A DNA stretch of 62,334 nucleotides from Bacillus sp. RO1 (GTDB lineage: Bacteria; Bacillota; Bacilli; Bacillales; Bacillaceae_I), in assembly GCF_012524115.1 (NCBI RefSeq), contig NZ_JAAZWB010000071.1, positions 1-62,334 on the forward strand. Reading direction: 5' to 3'. Below the pieces are notes generated by a model. It was not told the origin of the DNA. It ran no database searches and worked only from the letters and a program-made list of their open reading frames with translations. Positions 44,428 to 54,327 of this stretch are shown here, piece after piece. Within the stretch, counting starts at the first letter, position 1. The number at the start of each line of letters is the position of its first letter. The position numbers were made by a program, and so were the translations under genes.

Positions 44428-44557
44428 CCCTGTTGATTTCCGTTATGGGTGTTCGCTTTCCTAGGGGCGGTGCTTGAGCCTCCTCACAACGCTCGGGGGT
44501 CTCAAGCTACCGCTATCTCCCTCAGGAGTCTCACACCCTTCACTACAATCAACAGGG
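44428..44557 (+). repeat. Dispersed structured repeat, copy 3
   Basis: The 130-bp element has perfect 11-bp terminal inverted repeats CCCTGTTGATT/AATCAACAGGG. Internal stems are GGGTGT/ACACCC (44447-44452, 44533-44538) and GCTTGAG/CTCAAGC (44472-44478, 44501-44507), plus CTCC/GGAG. It lies between the secE terminator and nusG; nothing else is seen in the 44343-44757 gap. Confidence 0.85.
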
Positions 44558-44635
44558 GTAGTTTGGTTAATCACCAAGAATACTGCCTATTAAAAATCAG
44601 TGAAACTAGCAAAACACCGTGGTGTTTTTTCCCAA

Positions 44636-44664
44636 ATGAAAAAACCCGTTGAACGGGCTTTTTG
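44636..44664 (-). terminator. Intrinsic terminator after secE
   Basis: On the minus strand AAGCCCGTT and AACGGGTT form a tight stem with a one-base loop, followed by TTTTTTC. It lies about 95 bp after the secE stop codon and uncouples secE from nusG. Confidence 0.8.
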
Positions 44665-44757
44665 TCAGAAAGTATTATTTACATTATACCATGATATAAC
44701 ATTACTTATTCAAGAGCAAAAGGAATAAGGAAAAAATTATTGTTTGCTCTTAAGTGA

Positions 44758-44940
44758 TTAGTTAATCAAAGCACGGATTAACTCGGAAATACCTAAGTCA
44801 ATAACCCAGAAAAACACTGCTACAAACAATACTGTTGTTACTACTGTAATTGTGTAGCGAGTTAGTTCTTGGCGTTTTGGCCAGCTTACTTTTTTCATTT
44901 CGCGAGCTACATCACGAAAAAAATTAGTCAAACGTCCCAT
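44758..44940 (-). CDS. secE: Preprotein translocase subunit SecE
   Basis: SecE clamps SecY in the Sec translocon. The 60-aa short form has the cytosolic MKKVSWPKRQEL segment and one transmembrane helix (about 32-55). ATG at 44940 is 8 nt after GGAGG. It follows rpmGB by 29 nt and forms a unit with it. Confidence 0.96.
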   Translation of the reverse strand: MGRLTNFFRDVAREMKKVSWPKRQELTRYTITVVTTVLFVAVFFWVIDLGISELIRALIN

Positions 44941-44969
44941 CCATGTAACCTCCAACCCCAGATAGTGAT

Positions 44970-45119
44970 CTATTTTGTCTCCCGATGAACGGTGTGAGCA
45001 TTACAAACTTTACAAAACTTCTTTATCTCTAATCGCTCTGCGCTTTGTGATTTTCCTTTCACTGTTGAATAGTTGCGGGAAGAGCACGTCGCGCAAGCAA
45101 GTGCTACCTTACTTTGCAT
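44970..45119 (-). CDS. rpmGB: 50S ribosomal protein L33 (zinc type)
   Basis: This 49-aa protein was read directly from the bases: it begins [20 protein letters not shown] and ends HTVHRETK. Cys9, Cys12, Cys36 and Cys39 make it a zinc-binding L33. GGTGGTG precedes the ATG. It lies between sigH and secE as in B. subtilis. Confidence 0.93.
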   Translation of the reverse strand: MQSKVALACATCSSRNYSTVKGKSQSAERLEIKKFCKVCNAHTVHRETK

Positions 45120-45152
45120 GTGTTACACCACCAAAACATAGATGTCCCTAAA

Positions 45153-45181
45153 AATGTAACATAGGCGTAATAATTAGTCAA
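45153..45181 (-). promoter_or_regulatory. Sigma-A promoter of rpmGB-secE
   Basis: The minus strand shows TTGACT (45176-45181), a 17-bp spacer and TACATT (45153-45158) with extended TGT, 34 bp before rpmGB. Confidence 0.7.
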
Positions 45182-45233
45182 TGTGATTTGAAGGCGCCAC
45201 CATTCGGTATTTTGGCCTACGAGATGTAACTGT

Positions 45234-45884
45234 TTATAACGTGATCTCTCTCAGCTCCAAGTACCTTTCTAACTTACGTTTAACCCTTTGTAATGCGTTG
45301 TCGATGGATTTTACATGCCGGTTTAAATCTTCTGAAATTTCCTGATAGGAACGTCCGTCCAGGTAAAGGGCAAGAACCTTTCTCTCAAGGTCGCTCAGCA
45401 ACTCCCCCATCTTAACTTCTATATCATCAAATTCCTCTTGATTTATGATTAATTCTTCAGGGTCCATAACCTTAGCACCCGAAATGACATCCATTAATGT
45501 GCGGTCCGATTCTTCGTCATAGATAGGCTTGTCCAATGATACGTACGAATTCAATGGAATATGCTTCTGTCTTGTAGCAGTTTTAATCGCAGTAATGATT
45601 TGTCTTGTAATGCATAGTTCGGCAAATGCCTTGAAAGAAGTCAACTTGTCCTCTTTAAAGTCTCGGATTGCCTTGTATAGACCTATCATCCCTTCTTGCA
45701 CAATATCCTCGCGATCTGCACCAATAAGAAAATAGGATCTAGCCTTCGCGCGAACGAAGTTCTTATACTTGTTGATTAAATAGTCTAGCGCTTCACTATC
45801 ACCTAAATGCACAAGTTCTACCATCTGTTCGTCTTCCATAAGCTCTAATATCCTGTTAGCATTTCTTGGATCGCTCACTATCAC
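45234..45884 (-). CDS. sigH: RNA polymerase sigma-H factor (sporulation/stationary phase)
   Basis: Sigma-H (Spo0H) directs early sporulation and competence genes. The 216-aa protein has regions 2.1-2.4 (NKYKNFVRAKARSYFLIGAD...EDIVQEGMIGLYKAIRDF) and region 4.2 (LYLDGRSYQEISEDLNRHVK). The start is GTG at 45884, 7 nt after GGAGG; the N-terminal ~20 residues differ from what I remember of B. subtilis. It has its own promoter. Confidence 0.97.
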   Translation of the reverse strand: MIVSDPRNANRILELMEDEQMVELVHLGDSEALDYLINKYKNFVRAKARSYFLIGADREDIVQEGMIGLYKAIRDFKEDKLTSFKAFAELCITRQIITAIKTATRQKHIPLNSYVSLDKPIYDEESDRTLMDVISGAKVMDPEELIINQEEFDDIEVKMGELLSDLERKVLALYLDGRSYQEISEDLNRHVKSIDNALQRVKRKLERYLELREITL

Positions 45885-45918
45885 ACCTATCCCTCCGACT
45901 GAATCAGTAGATAGAAAT

Positions 45919-45948
45919 ATTATACAGTAGGCATAAATTGACCGTCAA
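45919..45948 (-). promoter_or_regulatory. Sigma-A promoter of sigH
   Basis: The minus strand has TTGACG (45943-45948), an 18-bp spacer and TATAAT (45919-45924). In B. subtilis sigH is repressed by AbrB, whose sites cannot be called by eye here. Confidence 0.75.
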
Positions 45949-45952
45949 CCAC

Positions 45953-46462
45953 TCATCGCTGTCCTCGGCGCCATTTTTCGAAAATTGCTGAAATTTCATG
46001 GTCCAGTTCAATGCGTTTTGACGGCTTTTCGTTGGTAAATTTTGTTACGCGTTTTTTTATTCTTTCCTCGATAGCGTTTGACTCATTTAACAGTTCACGA
46101 GCAGATTTCCGCAACGCACCTTGACCGAAGATAGCCCATTGTTCTGTAAAGTCAGAAGTGGCAACATGAATTTGTGTGCGGATGTCACTTAAGCTGATTG
46201 CGAGTTTTTCGATCCTTTCATCGGCTGTTTCGTTTTCACGAGTATAAATGACTTCCACGCGATGATTTTTGTACTTTGTCTCTATTCCCTGTGACATATG
46301 TGCATCAAAAACAATAATTACCTTGTAGCCTGTATACGCCTGGTACTCTGCCATTCTAGAAATAAGGATATCACGGGCCATTGCGAGATCCTGATCTTTC
46401 AAAACCCTTAGCTCCGGCCACGCACCGATAATGTTATATCCATCTACCAGTAGAATATCCAT
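45953..46462 (-). CDS. rae1: Ribosome-dependent mRNA endonuclease Rae1 (YacP, NYN domain)
   Basis: Rae1 cleaves certain mRNAs in the ribosomal A site. The 169-aa NYN-domain protein has the acidic residues Asp7 (LLVDGYN) and Asp53 (IVFDAH), and a further ATSDFTEQ segment, arranged like PIN-type nucleases. It is the last gene of the cysE operon, 6 nt after rlmB. Confidence 0.93.
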   Translation of the reverse strand: MDILLVDGYNIIGAWPELRVLKDQDLAMARDILISRMAEYQAYTGYKVIIVFDAHMSQGIETKYKNHRVEVIYTRENETADERIEKLAISLSDIRTQIHVATSDFTEQWAIFGQGALRKSARELLNESNAIEERIKKRVTKFTNEKPSKRIELDHEISAIFEKWRRGQR

Positions 46463-46468
46463 TCTTCC

Positions 46469-47212
46469 TTACTCTCCTGCCGACAATCTTTTGCGGAAAA
46501 CCTCATACATTAATAAACTTGCTGCTACTGATGCATTTAATGACGTGACTTTTCCTACCATCGGTAAAGATACAAGAAAATCGCATTTTTCTTTTAAGAG
46601 TCTGGCCATTCCTTTTCCTTCACTGCCGATGATAAGCCCAAGCGGCAAGGAGCCATCCATTTTCGTATAATCAACCGTTCCTTTTGCATCTGTACCGAAG
46701 ATCCAAAGCCCTCGCTCTTTCAGCTCGTCCACTGTTCGGGCAAGATTGGTTACTCTCACAACCGGTATATGCTCAATGGCACCTGTGGAGGCTTTAGCAA
46801 CTGTTGCAGTCAAACCTACCGCTCTGCGCTTAGGTATGATGATGCCGTGTGCCCCTACTGCATCTGCTGTACGCATGATGGAACCTAAGTTATGGGGATC
46901 TTCAATCTCATCAAGAATCAGAAAGAATGGATCTTCGTTTCGCTGTTCTGCAGCTTTATACAAATCGTCAAGCTCTGCATAGTCATAGGCAGCGACAGAA
47001 GCGACGACGCCTTGATGATTTCCCTCCACCATCTGGTCAATTTTTTTACGGGGAACGAATTGTACAAGAACATTCGCTTCCTTTGCCATGGCAATCACTT
47101 GTTGGATAGAGCCTTTTTGACCACCTTCTGCAATCCATAGCTTGTTGATTTCTCGATTCGATTTAAGTGCTTCTAGGACCGGGTTTCTTCCCATAATGAA
47201 TTCTTTTGTCAT
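46469..47212 (-). CDS. rlmB: 23S rRNA 2'-O-methyltransferase RlmB (SpoU/TrmH family)
   Basis: RlmB methylates a guanosine in 23S rRNA (G2251 in E. coli). The 247-aa protein has an N-terminal substrate-binding domain (GRNPVLEALKS) and a SPOUT knot domain with LDEIEDPHNLGSIMRTADA, IIGSEGKGM and SLNASVAASLLMYE. It sits 2 nt after mrnC. Methylation target is inferred from the family. Confidence 0.95.
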   Translation of the reverse strand: MTKEFIMGRNPVLEALKSNREINKLWIAEGGQKGSIQQVIAMAKEANVLVQFVPRKKIDQMVEGNHQGVVASVAAYDYAELDDLYKAAEQRNEDPFFLILDEIEDPHNLGSIMRTADAVGAHGIIIPKRRAVGLTATVAKASTGAIEHIPVVRVTNLARTVDELKERGLWIFGTDAKGTVDYTKMDGSLPLGLIIGSEGKGMARLLKEKCDFLVSLPMVGKVTSLNASVAASLLMYEVFRKRLSAGE

Positions 47213-47214
47213 CT

Positions 47215-47625
47215 CTATTCACCTCTCTTGCTGTCTACCAGTTCTATGCAGGTAAACACGATTTCTTCCATGCGGTCTATGTCTTCACGTAAATAATGAT
47301 AGCCGATCAGCGCTTCAAATGCGGTAGAGTAGCGGTATGTCTGCACGTCCGTATTTTTTGGTACGGAACCGGACTTGGCATTGCGCCCCCGCCTGATCAC
47401 ACCTTGTTCTTCTTCGGTAAAAAATTCACGCTCCATCAGTTGGTGAAGCAGATGTGCCTGCGATTTCGCAGACACATAGTTTGTTGCAGCCCGGTGCAAC
47501 TGGTTTGGGCGAATCTTTCCGGATTTCAAAAGGTGGTGGCGGATGTATCCTTCATACACCGCATCCCCCATATAGGCAAGCGCTAGACTATTTAATTGCT
47601 TAGCATCTACTTGTGTTTTGCTCAT
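47215..47625 (-). CDS. mrnC: Mini-ribonuclease III
   Basis: Mini-III matures 23S rRNA ends in Bacillus. The 136-aa protein is an RNase III catalytic domain without a double-stranded-RNA-binding domain. The signature [19 protein letters not shown] includes the catalytic Asp21 and Glu25. It follows cysS by 7 nt. Confidence 0.96.
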   Translation of the reverse strand: MSKTQVDAKQLNSLALAYMGDAVYEGYIRHHLLKSGKIRPNQLHRAATNYVSAKSQAHLLHQLMEREFFTEEEQGVIRRGRNAKSGSVPKNTDVQTYRYSTAFEALIGYHYLREDIDRMEEIVFTCIELVDSKRGE

Positions 47626-47632
47626 TCAGATA

Positions 47633-49033
47633 TTAGCCTCTTTTCCAACGCGTGCCTTGTGCTGTATCTTCGAGGATGATATTTCTCGCTTTCAATTCGT
47701 CACGAATCTCATCCGCTCTTGCAAAATCACGGTTTTTCCTTGCATCGATTCGCTGTTGGATCAAGCTTTCAATTTCCTCATCCAATAGTTCTTCCTCGGC
47801 GGTAAGGGACACACCGATAACAGAAAATAGTTCTTCAAACTGGGCAATGAAAGCCTGCAACACTTTTTCAGATGTATTTTTCCCGTTTAAGTAAAGGTTG
47901 GCTTGTTTCGCCATATCAAACAAAACTGAAATGGCATTGGCTGTATTAAAATCATCATCCATTACTTGAATGAATTCATTTTTAAATCCTTCTACTTTTT
48001 CTGTCCATTCTACATCATCAGTTGCAAGGTCTGCTGTATTGTCCAAACGATGCTTTAAGTTAGCGTAAGCTGTTCGAATACGGTCCAGGCCGTTTTTGGT
48101 GCTTTGCAGCAGCTCCTCATTATAGTTGATTGGATGGCGATAATGGACGGAAAGCATAAAGAAACGCAATAATTGCGGGTCATGCTTTTTGATGATGTCA
48201 TGAACCAATACGAAATTACCAAGCGATTTGGACATCTTTTCATTATCGATATTAATATACCCATTGTGCAACCAATAGTTAGCAAATGTCTTACCTGTCA
48301 ACGCCTCGGATTGGGCGATTTCATTTTCATGATGCGGGAAGGACAAATCCTGTCCACCGGCATGGATATCAATGGTGTCTCCAAGATATTTGCGCGCCAT
48401 TGCCGAGCATTCGATATGCCACCCAGGTCTGCCATTCCCCCATGGACTTTCCCAATAGATTTCACCCTCTTTTGCCGCTTTCCATAGGACAAAATCAAGT
48501 GCATCTTGTTTCTTATCTCCTACTTCAATACGAGTTCCAAGCTGAAGGTCCTCTATCGGTTGATGTGAAAGCTTTCCATACTCCTTAAACTCGCGGGTTC
48601 TGTAATAAACATCTCCACCAGACTCATAGGCATATCCTTTTTCAATCAATGCTTCAATGAACTCTATAATAATGTCCATGCTTTCTGTCACTCTTGGGTG
48701 GACAGTTGCTTGTTTGCAACCCAGAGCTGAAACATCTTCGTGGTAGGCTTCAATAAAACGTTGGGCAATGGTCGGCACATCTTCTCCTAATTCATTTGCA
48801 GCCTTAATCAGCTTATCATCCACATCCGTAAAATTAGAAACGTAATTCACTTCATAGCCGCGGTATTCTAAGTATCTTCTGACCGTATCAAACACGATTG
48901 GCGGTCTTGCATTCCCGATATGAATGTAGTTATATACGGTCGGTCCGCACACATACATCTTTACCTTGCCCTCTTCAAGCGGGACAAACTTTTCCTTTTG
49001 ACGTGTTAATGTATTATAAAGATGAATGGTCAT
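47633..49033 (-). CDS. cysS: Cysteinyl-tRNA synthetase
   Basis: CysRS charges tRNA-Cys. The 466-aa class I enzyme has zinc-binding Cys29 (VCGPTVYN), HIGN (38-41) and the EKMSKSLGN loop. It overlaps cysE by 20 nt, so the two are translationally coupled, and is controlled by the upstream cysteine T-box. Confidence 0.99.
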   Translation of the reverse strand: MTIHLYNTLTRQKEKFVPLEEGKVKMYVCGPTVYNYIHIGNARPPIVFDTVRRYLEYRGYEVNYVSNFTDVDDKLIKAANELGEDVPTIAQRFIEAYHEDVSALGCKQATVHPRVTESMDIIIEFIEALIEKGYAYESGGDVYYRTREFKEYGKLSHQPIEDLQLGTRIEVGDKKQDALDFVLWKAAKEGEIYWESPWGNGRPGWHIECSAMARKYLGDTIDIHAGGQDLSFPHHENEIAQSEALTGKTFANYWLHNGYINIDNEKMSKSLGNFVLVHDIIKKHDPQLLRFFMLSVHYRHPINYNEELLQSTKNGLDRIRTAYANLKHRLDNTADLATDDVEWTEKVEGFKNEFIQVMDDDFNTANAISVLFDMAKQANLYLNGKNTSEKVLQAFIAQFEELFSVIGVSLTAEEELLDEEIESLIQQRIDARKNRDFARADEIRDELKARNIILEDTAQGTRWKRG

Positions 49034-49679
49034 CTATTTTCTTCCTCTCTTTTAAAAGTAGCAGTTCATTTTGCAGGCGGGCTATTTGATTTTCCAATTC
49101 CACAAACCTGTCACCTGTCGGATCTGGCATTTCGTGGTGATTCAAATCTCTTTTCACCTTCACTCCATCTTGTATGACAATCTTTCCTGGTATGCCGACA
49201 ACTGTTGAGTTGGCAGGTACGTCCTTCAATACGACCGACCCCGCTCCAACTTTGGAGTTTTCACCGATTGTGATGGAACCCAACACTTTGGCACCAGTAG
49301 CAATAAGTGCGTTGTCCTGTATGGTAGGATGTCGTTTTCCTTTTTCTTTCCCGGTACCGCCGAGAGTTACTCCTTGGAAGACAGTAACATTATTCCCAAT
49401 TTCACAGGTTTCTCCTATGACAACTCCCATTCCGTGGTCAATAAAAAATCTGCGGCCGATTTTGGCACCTGGATGAATTTCGATTCCGGTGAAGAACCGG
49501 CTCACTTGAGAGATGGCTCTTGCTATGAAGAACATTTTTCTTTTAAAGAATGCATGTGCAATCCGATGTGCCCATACAGCATGAAGGCCGGAATAGGTTA
49601 GGATTACTTCGAAATAATTTCTTGCAGCTGGGTCTTGTTCAAATACCACTTCTATGTCTTCCTTTAGTGTGCGAAACAT
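49014..49679 (-). CDS. cysE: Serine O-acetyltransferase
   Basis: CysE makes O-acetylserine, the precursor of cysteine. The 221-aa protein has an N-terminal helical domain and left-handed beta-helix hexapeptide repeats ([40 protein letters not shown]). It is first in the operon, with an SD GGAGGTG. A T-box leader makes it responsive to uncharged tRNA-Cys. Confidence 0.98.
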   Translation of the reverse strand: MFRTLKEDIEVVFEQDPAARNYFEVILTYSGLHAVWAHRIAHAFFKRKMFFIARAISQVSRFFTGIEIHPGAKIGRRFFIDHGMGVVIGETCEIGNNVTVFQGVTLGGTGKEKGKRHPTIQDNALIATGAKVLGSITIGENSKVGAGSVVLKDVPANSTVVGIPGKIVIQDGVKVKRDLNHHEMPDPTGDRFVELENQIARLQNELLLLKERKKIDDHSSL

Positions 49680-49723
49680 GGAGCACCTCCTTTCTTCTGT
49701 CCATAAGTGTTTATCAAAAATAA

Positions 49724-50000
49724 AAACGCCTCCGTGTCATTGACACAGAGACGCTTATGGCGCGGTTCCACTCTGTTTGGATATGGGTTGACTTATAGAA
49801 GGACCCATATCCCCACTTAAGCCTCGTAACGGGAGGTTGCCGCTGTCACTTACTCAGCTTTAAGGCCTTTTAGTAACAGACTCCGAGGTGCATTTCAAAA
49901 AGGTCATCACATGAATCGCTTGCAGCCATGGCGATTCTCTCTGGAAAGGATGTACCTTTTCTACTCTCCTCTTCAACATTCATCTATGGTTATCTCGTTT
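49724..50000 (-). ncRNA. Cysteine-specific T-box leader of cysE-cysS
   Basis: The minus strand carries the T-box sequence GTGGAACCGCG (49761-49771). Next comes the terminator hairpin of GCGTCTC/GAGGCG type (about 49724-49757) ending in a T-run. In the Stem I region AAATGCACC offers TGC (Cys, 49890-49892) as specifier codon. Uncharged tRNA-Cys would stabilise the antiterminator and turn on cysE-cysS. The leader explains the gap 49680-50042. Confidence 0.88.
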
Positions 50001-50017
50001 AAAAATATGTTAGTTCT

Positions 50018-50046
50018 ATCATATTATGTTTTACGTAAAATGTTAA
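50018..50046 (-). promoter_or_regulatory. Sigma-A promoter of the cysE T-box operon
   Basis: The minus strand has TTAACA (50041-50046), 17 bp and TATGAT (50018-50023). The -35 overlaps the gltX stop codon. Confidence 0.6.
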
Positions 50047-51494
50047 CCGATTAGCTTTGACAATCTTGCTAAAACTGTATCTTTTCCTAGTAGATGGATC
50101 GTTTGCGGCAGGTCACGACCATGTGTTTGGCCAGTCGTTGCCACACGGATCGGCATGAACAACTTTTTCCCTTTATGACCCGTAGCTTTTTGAACAGCTT
50201 TCGTTGCAGCTTTGATGTTGTCTACAGAGAAGTCCTCCATCTCTTCCAATTCCTTATGGAAGGCAACCATTACTTCTGGTACTTGTTCTTCAGCCAGGAC
50301 AGCTTTTGCTTCTTCGTCGTATTCAATATGCGTTTGGAAGAACATATCCGTCAATTCCACAATTTCCGCTCCAAAACTCATCTGCTCTTGGTAAAGTCCG
50401 ATAAGTTCTTTCGCCCAAGCCTTCTGAACCTCTGTCATTATTTCTTCCAGACGACCTGCTTTTATTAGGTGCGGCAAGGAAAGATCAACAAGTCGTTCCA
50501 GGTCCATTGTTTTAATGTATTGGTTATTCATCCACGTTAATTTGTTTGTATCAAATACCGCTGGTGATTTGGATAAACGAGCAGTGTCAAAAATCTCAAT
50601 AAATTGCTCCTTGGAGAAGACTTCCTCTTCGCCGACTGGAGACCAGCCAAGCAAGGCAATAAAGTTGAACAAAGCCTCAGGCAGATAGCCAAGCTCCTCA
50701 TATTGCTCAATAAACTGGATGATGGACTCATCACGTTTACTTAATTTTTTACGACTTTCGTTCACTATTAACGTCATATGACCAAATACAGGAACATCCC
50801 AGCCTAATGCTTCAAAAATCATGATTTGTTTAGGTGTGTTTGAGATATGATCGTCACCACGAAGGACGTGAGAAATCTGCATCAGGTGATCATCCACAGC
50901 TACCGCAAAATTGTAAGTAGGTGTTCCATCCTTTTTCACGATAACAAAGTCACCAATGCCATCCGACTCAAAAGATACGTCACCTTTTACCATGTCTTGG
51001 AACTTAATTTCTTTTCCTTTTGGCACGCGGAAGCGAATGCTTGGTTCTCTTCCTTCTTCTTCAAATGCTTTTTGCTCTTCTACAGTTAAGTTGCTATGCT
51101 TGCCAGAGTAGCTAGGGTTCTCTCCACGGGCAATCTGTTCTTCGCGCTCCGCTTCCAGTTCCTCTTCCGTACAATAGCATTTATAGGCAAGCCCTTTTTC
51201 TAAAAGCTCATTATAAAATTTGGTGTAAATTTCATTACGTTCTGATTGGCGGTATGGGCCATATTCACCACCGACATCGACGCTTTCATCCCAGTCCATT
51301 CCAAGCCACTTCAAATATTTCAGCTGGCTTTCTTCTCCGCCTGCGATATTACGTTTTTTGTCTGTATCTTCAATACGAATGATGAATTTCCCGTTTTGGC
51401 TGCGTGCAAACAGGTAGTTGAATAGTGCGGTTCTGGCATTTCCTATATGTAAGTGCCCTGTTGGACTTGGGGCATATCGTACACGAACTGTCAT
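50043..51494 (-). CDS. gltX: Glutamyl-tRNA synthetase (non-discriminating type likely)
   Basis: GluRS charges tRNA-Glu; in Bacilli it also mischarges tRNA-Gln for amidation, since they lack GlnRS. The 483-aa class I enzyme has [12 protein letters not shown] (9-20) and the KMSKS-like [15 protein letters not shown] is 8 nt upstream. A leader of about 120 bp has an extended -10-like TGTTAAAAT near 51555-51563. Confidence 0.98.
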   Translation of the reverse strand: MTVRVRYAPSPTGHLHIGNARTALFNYLFARSQNGKFIIRIEDTDKKRNIAGGEESQLKYLKWLGMDWDESVDVGGEYGPYRQSERNEIYTKFYNELLEKGLAYKCYCTEEELEAEREEQIARGENPSYSGKHSNLTVEEQKAFEEEGREPSIRFRVPKGKEIKFQDMVKGDVSFESDGIGDFVIVKKDGTPTYNFAVAVDDHLMQISHVLRGDDHISNTPKQIMIFEALGWDVPVFGHMTLIVNESRKKLSKRDESIIQFIEQYEELGYLPEALFNFIALLGWSPVGEEEVFSKEQFIEIFDTARLSKSPAVFDTNKLTWMNNQYIKTMDLERLVDLSLPHLIKAGRLEEIMTEVQKAWAKELIGLYQEQMSFGAEIVELTDMFFQTHIEYDEEAKAVLAEEQVPEVMVAFHKELEEMEDFSVDNIKAATKAVQKATGHKGKKLFMPIRVATTGQTHGRDLPQTIHLLGKDTVLARLSKLIG

Positions 51495-51616
51495 GTTTTG
51501 TTACCTCCATTTTCCGTCGGCTTTCGGGCCCGGACGGTTTTTAAAACTAAGCATTATTTTAACATAAAAATGCTGGAGCACGTAGCTATTTCTTTCTATG
51601 GTTTTGTTATAACGCC

Positions 51617-51745
51617 GCTGTTGATTTCCGCAAATGGCTTCGCTTTCCTAGGGGCGCTGCTGGAGCCTCCTCGGCTTACGCCTGCGGGGTCTCCACCTAG
51701 CGCTATCTCCCTCAGGAGTCTTCGCCTTTTGCTCCAATCAACAGC
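51617..51745 (+). repeat. Dispersed structured repeat, copy 4
   Basis: The 129-bp element has perfect 10-bp ends GCTGTTGATT/AATCAACAGC. Internal family blocks are TTCGCTTTCC, GGAGCCTCCTC, GGGGTCTCC and CGCTATCTCCCTCAGGAGTC, the last identical to a stretch in copy 3. Stems GGC/GCC and GGAG/CTCC keep the shared fold. It lies between ispF and gltX. Confidence 0.85.
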
Positions 51746-51767
51746 TAGATATCACGTCTTACAAAAA

Positions 51768-52244
51768 CTATCTCTTTATTAAGAGGACGGCTGCTTGGGC
51801 GGCGATTCCTTCTTCTCTGCCGGTGAAGCCGAGCTTTTCGGTGGTTGTGGCTTTTACATTGACTTGTTCCACGTCCGATTCTAGTAGTTCTGCTATTCGT
51901 TTGCGCATCGGTTCGATATGTGGAGCCATTTTTGGTTTTTGTGCAATGATGGTACAGTCCACATTTCCAAGTGTATAGCCTTTTTCTTTTACTATTGCCC
52001 ATACCTGCTCCATTAAAACAGCGGAATCTGCATTTTTGAATGCCGGGTCTGTGTCTGGGAAGTGTTTTCCGATATCTCCTTCTCCAATTGCGCCTAAGCA
52101 TGCGTCGGAGATTGTATGTAATAGTACGTCCGCATCTGAGTGTCCTAGCAGCCCTTTTTCATAAGGGATGGTGATGCCTCCGATTATTAGTGGTCTGCCT
52201 TCTGCAAACTGATGTACGTCAAAACCTTGTCCAATTCGAAACAT
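51768..52244 (-). CDS. ispF: 2-C-methyl-D-erythritol 2,4-cyclodiphosphate synthase
   Basis: IspF performs the fifth step of the MEP isoprenoid pathway. The 158-aa protein begins [13 protein letters not shown] and has zinc ligands Asp9, His11 and His43, plus the [15 protein letters not shown] motif. ATG 52244 follows GAGGTG. It is 25 nt after ispD, the enzyme of an earlier step. Confidence 0.97.
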   Translation of the reverse strand: MFRIGQGFDVHQFAEGRPLIIGGITIPYEKGLLGHSDADVLLHTISDACLGAIGEGDIGKHFPDTDPAFKNADSAVLMEQVWAIVKEKGYTLGNVDCTIIAQKPKMAPHIEPMRKRIAELLESDVEQVNVKATTTEKLGFTGREEGIAAQAAVLLIKR

Positions 52245-52269
52245 AGTGCACCTCATTTATCATAGAGTA

Positions 52270-52947
52270 TTATTTTTGTAAAAAAGCTTTTGCAAGGATT
52301 AGATCTTCTGGTGTGGTTAGTTTGAAGTTTTCGTATTCGCCTTGTACTATGTGTACCGGCACTTGGATACGTTCTACGAGACTTGCTTCATCGGTCCCTA
52401 AATAGTTTTCTGTTTTTGCTTTTTCGTGCGCGGCTTTCAGGATTGGATACCGGAAAGCTTGAGGCGTTTGGATGGACCATAAGCTGGATCGCTCCACCGT
52501 TTCTTCCACTATTCCCGCCACGCTAACACGTTTTATCGTATCTTTAACAGGCACACCTACAATTGCAGCTCCATCTTTGGACGCTTTTTCCACCAGATTG
52601 TGAATGACGTCCCGAGAAATGAAAGGCCTTGCTCCATCATGAACAAGTACAATTTCTGCTGATTGAAGCGATGTAAGCCCATTATACACGCTATCCTGTC
52701 GCTCATCTCCACCAAGGACCATTTCTTTTATTTTAGGTACCGGGTATTGGATAAGAAGTTCTTTGAATATATCTTTTTCTTTTTCATTGATGACTAGTTT
52801 AATCTCTTTACACCATGGGTCCGCTTCAAAGACGGAGAGGGTATGTATGATGACAGGTTTCCCCTCAAGCTCGATGAACTGCTTGTTTTTCCCTGCTTTC
52901 ATCCGCTTTCCTTGTCCTGCTGCTAGTACGATTACTTGGTAGTTCAT
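52270..52947 (-). CDS. ispD: 2-C-methyl-D-erythritol 4-phosphate cytidylyltransferase
   Basis: IspD forms CDP-methylerythritol in the MEP pathway. The 225-aa protein has the nucleotide-binding signature VLAAGQGKRMKAGKNKQF and HDGARPF. The ATG at 52947 has GGGAGAG 7 nt upstream; the open frame to 53049 has no SD and runs into a hairpin region. Confidence 0.96.
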   Translation of the reverse strand: MNYQVIVLAAGQGKRMKAGKNKQFIELEGKPVIIHTLSVFEADPWCKEIKLVINEKEKDIFKELLIQYPVPKIKEMVLGGDERQDSVYNGLTSLQSAEIVLVHDGARPFISRDVIHNLVEKASKDGAAIVGVPVKDTIKRVSVAGIVEETVERSSLWSIQTPQAFRYPILKAAHEKAKTENYLGTDEASLVERIQVPVHIVQGEYENFKLTTPEDLILAKAFLQK

Positions 52948-52987
52948 TGTTTTACTCTCCCGTGAGTGTTGTTTTTTCACAAAATAA

Positions 52988-53018
52988 CTTATACCCTCTA
53001 AGCATAGCTTAAGAGGGT
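52988..53018 (-). promoter_or_regulatory. Hairpin upstream of ispD
   Basis: ACCCTCT-AAGC and GCTT-AAGAGGGT pair with one bulged base. It is stable but is not followed by a clear T-run on the minus strand, so it may be a weak terminator after yacL or a leader structure for ispD. Confidence 0.4.
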
Positions 53019-53053
53019 AAGAGTATGTTATTGGAGGTTGTCGTTTCACCTCC

Positions 53054-53100
53054 GCTGATGATTTCCGCGCCAGGCCTCGCCTTTCGCTTCATTCATCAGC
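53054..53100 (+). repeat. Short, internally deleted copy of the dispersed repeat
   Basis: The 47-bp segment starts GCTGATGATTTCCGCGCCAGG and ends ATTCATCAGC, an imperfect inverted repeat matching the family ends. The TTTCGCTT block is kept, but the central stems are missing. Next to it GGAGGT/ACCTCC (53033-53053) makes a small hairpin. Confidence 0.55.
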
Positions 53101-53128
53101 TATGGTATTTGAATTCCATAGGTTTTAC

Positions 53129-54220
53129 TTATAACGCAGCCCGTTCTAGTTGTTTGGGCTTGGCAAAGATCATTCGTCCGGCAGATGTCTGGAGGACGCT
53201 TGTGACTAGTACCTGGATGTGCTTGCCGATGTAATCACGGCCTTCTTCCACTACAATCATGGTACCGTCATCTAAATATGCGACACCTTGATTATGTTCT
53301 TTTCCGTCTTTAATGACTTGTACAGTCAACTCTTCGCCAGGAAGAACGACCGGCTTGACCGCATTGGCAAGATCGTTGATATTTAACACTTCAACATTTT
53401 GGAGCTCACATACTTTGTTTAAGTTAAAGTCATTGGTAACTACTACACCAGAGGTCAACTTTGCTAGCTTCACAAGCTTAGAATCCACTTCCTGGATATC
53501 TTCAAAATTCCCTTCATATATCTCTACTTTTATCGCTAATTCTTTTTGAATTCTGTTTAGAATATCTAATCCACGTCGACCACGATTTCGTTTTAATACA
53601 TCGGAAGAATCAGCGATATGCTGAAGCTCTTCTAGAACAAATCGCGGAATGACGATTGTTCCTTCTAGAAAACCAGTTTGGCATATATCGGCCACCCTGC
53701 CATCAATAATAACGCTCGTATCCAAGATTTTCAGCTTCTTTGAGGATAAATCCAACTCATCATCTTCTACTGATTTTTTCTTACCAAATTTTGAAGAGAT
53801 GGAAAATAAACTTACCAATTCATCTCGCTTCTTAAAGCCTACTTGAAAACCAAGGTATCCTAATAAAATGGTAATGAAAATAGGGAAAATGGCACTGACA
53901 AAAGGGATTCTCTCCAAAGGAATAACTGCTAGATACGCAACAATCAGTCCAAAGATAAGTCCTAGACTACCAAATAACACATCGGTAACAGGCGCTTTCA
54001 CTAAAGATTCCTCTATCCATTTAATGAATCCTACAACATAATCCACTAACCAAAAAGTAAGGATAAAAAATATAATTGCTCCTAAAATAGCAACAGTATA
54101 AGGCTTCGTAAGAAAAGGGATATCCCCTAGATCCAAGAGAGAAAACAGCTCGGGAATGAAAAAGATCCCCAGTGTTCCGCCAAGGATTAAAAAGAATAGT
54201 TGAACCGTACGCCTTAACAT
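53129..54220 (-). CDS. yacL: Membrane PIN/TRAM-domain protein YacL
   Basis: The 363-aa protein has four N-terminal transmembrane helices (about 5-25, 42-63, 78-102, 105-126). A PIN nuclease-like domain ([16 protein letters not shown] and VVTNDFNL with conserved Asp) follows, then a C-terminal TRAM domain. It is conserved next to disA in Bacilli; its molecular role is not settled. The SD GGAGG is 7 nt from the ATG. Confidence 0.92.
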   Translation of the reverse strand: MLRRTVQLFFLILGGTLGIFFIPELFSLLDLGDIPFLTKPYTVAILGAIIFFILTFWLVDYVVGFIKWIEESLVKAPVTDVLFGSLGLIFGLIVAYLAVIPLERIPFVSAIFPIFITILLGYLGFQVGFKKRDELVSLFSISSKFGKKKSVEDDELDLSSKKLKILDTSVIIDGRVADICQTGFLEGTIVIPRFVLEELQHIADSSDVLKRNRGRRGLDILNRIQKELAIKVEIYEGNFEDIQEVDSKLVKLAKLTSGVVVTNDFNLNKVCELQNVEVLNINDLANAVKPVVLPGEELTVQVIKDGKEHNQGVAYLDDGTMIVVEEGRDYIGKHIQVLVTSVLQTSAGRMIFAKPKQLERAAL

Positions 54221-54327
54221 TGCCTCACCTCCCTTTATTCATTATAAACAGTTTCCATTAAATAAAACGTCGAAAAAACTTTTAATTTACTTTTGTAAGG
54301 ATTTTGTCACATTCCTGATTTTACGGC

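Noticed and set aside
53025-53234. Plus-strand 69-aa open frame over the deleted repeat and the end of yacL
   Set aside because: It overlaps yacL antisense, lacks an SD and has no recognisable features.
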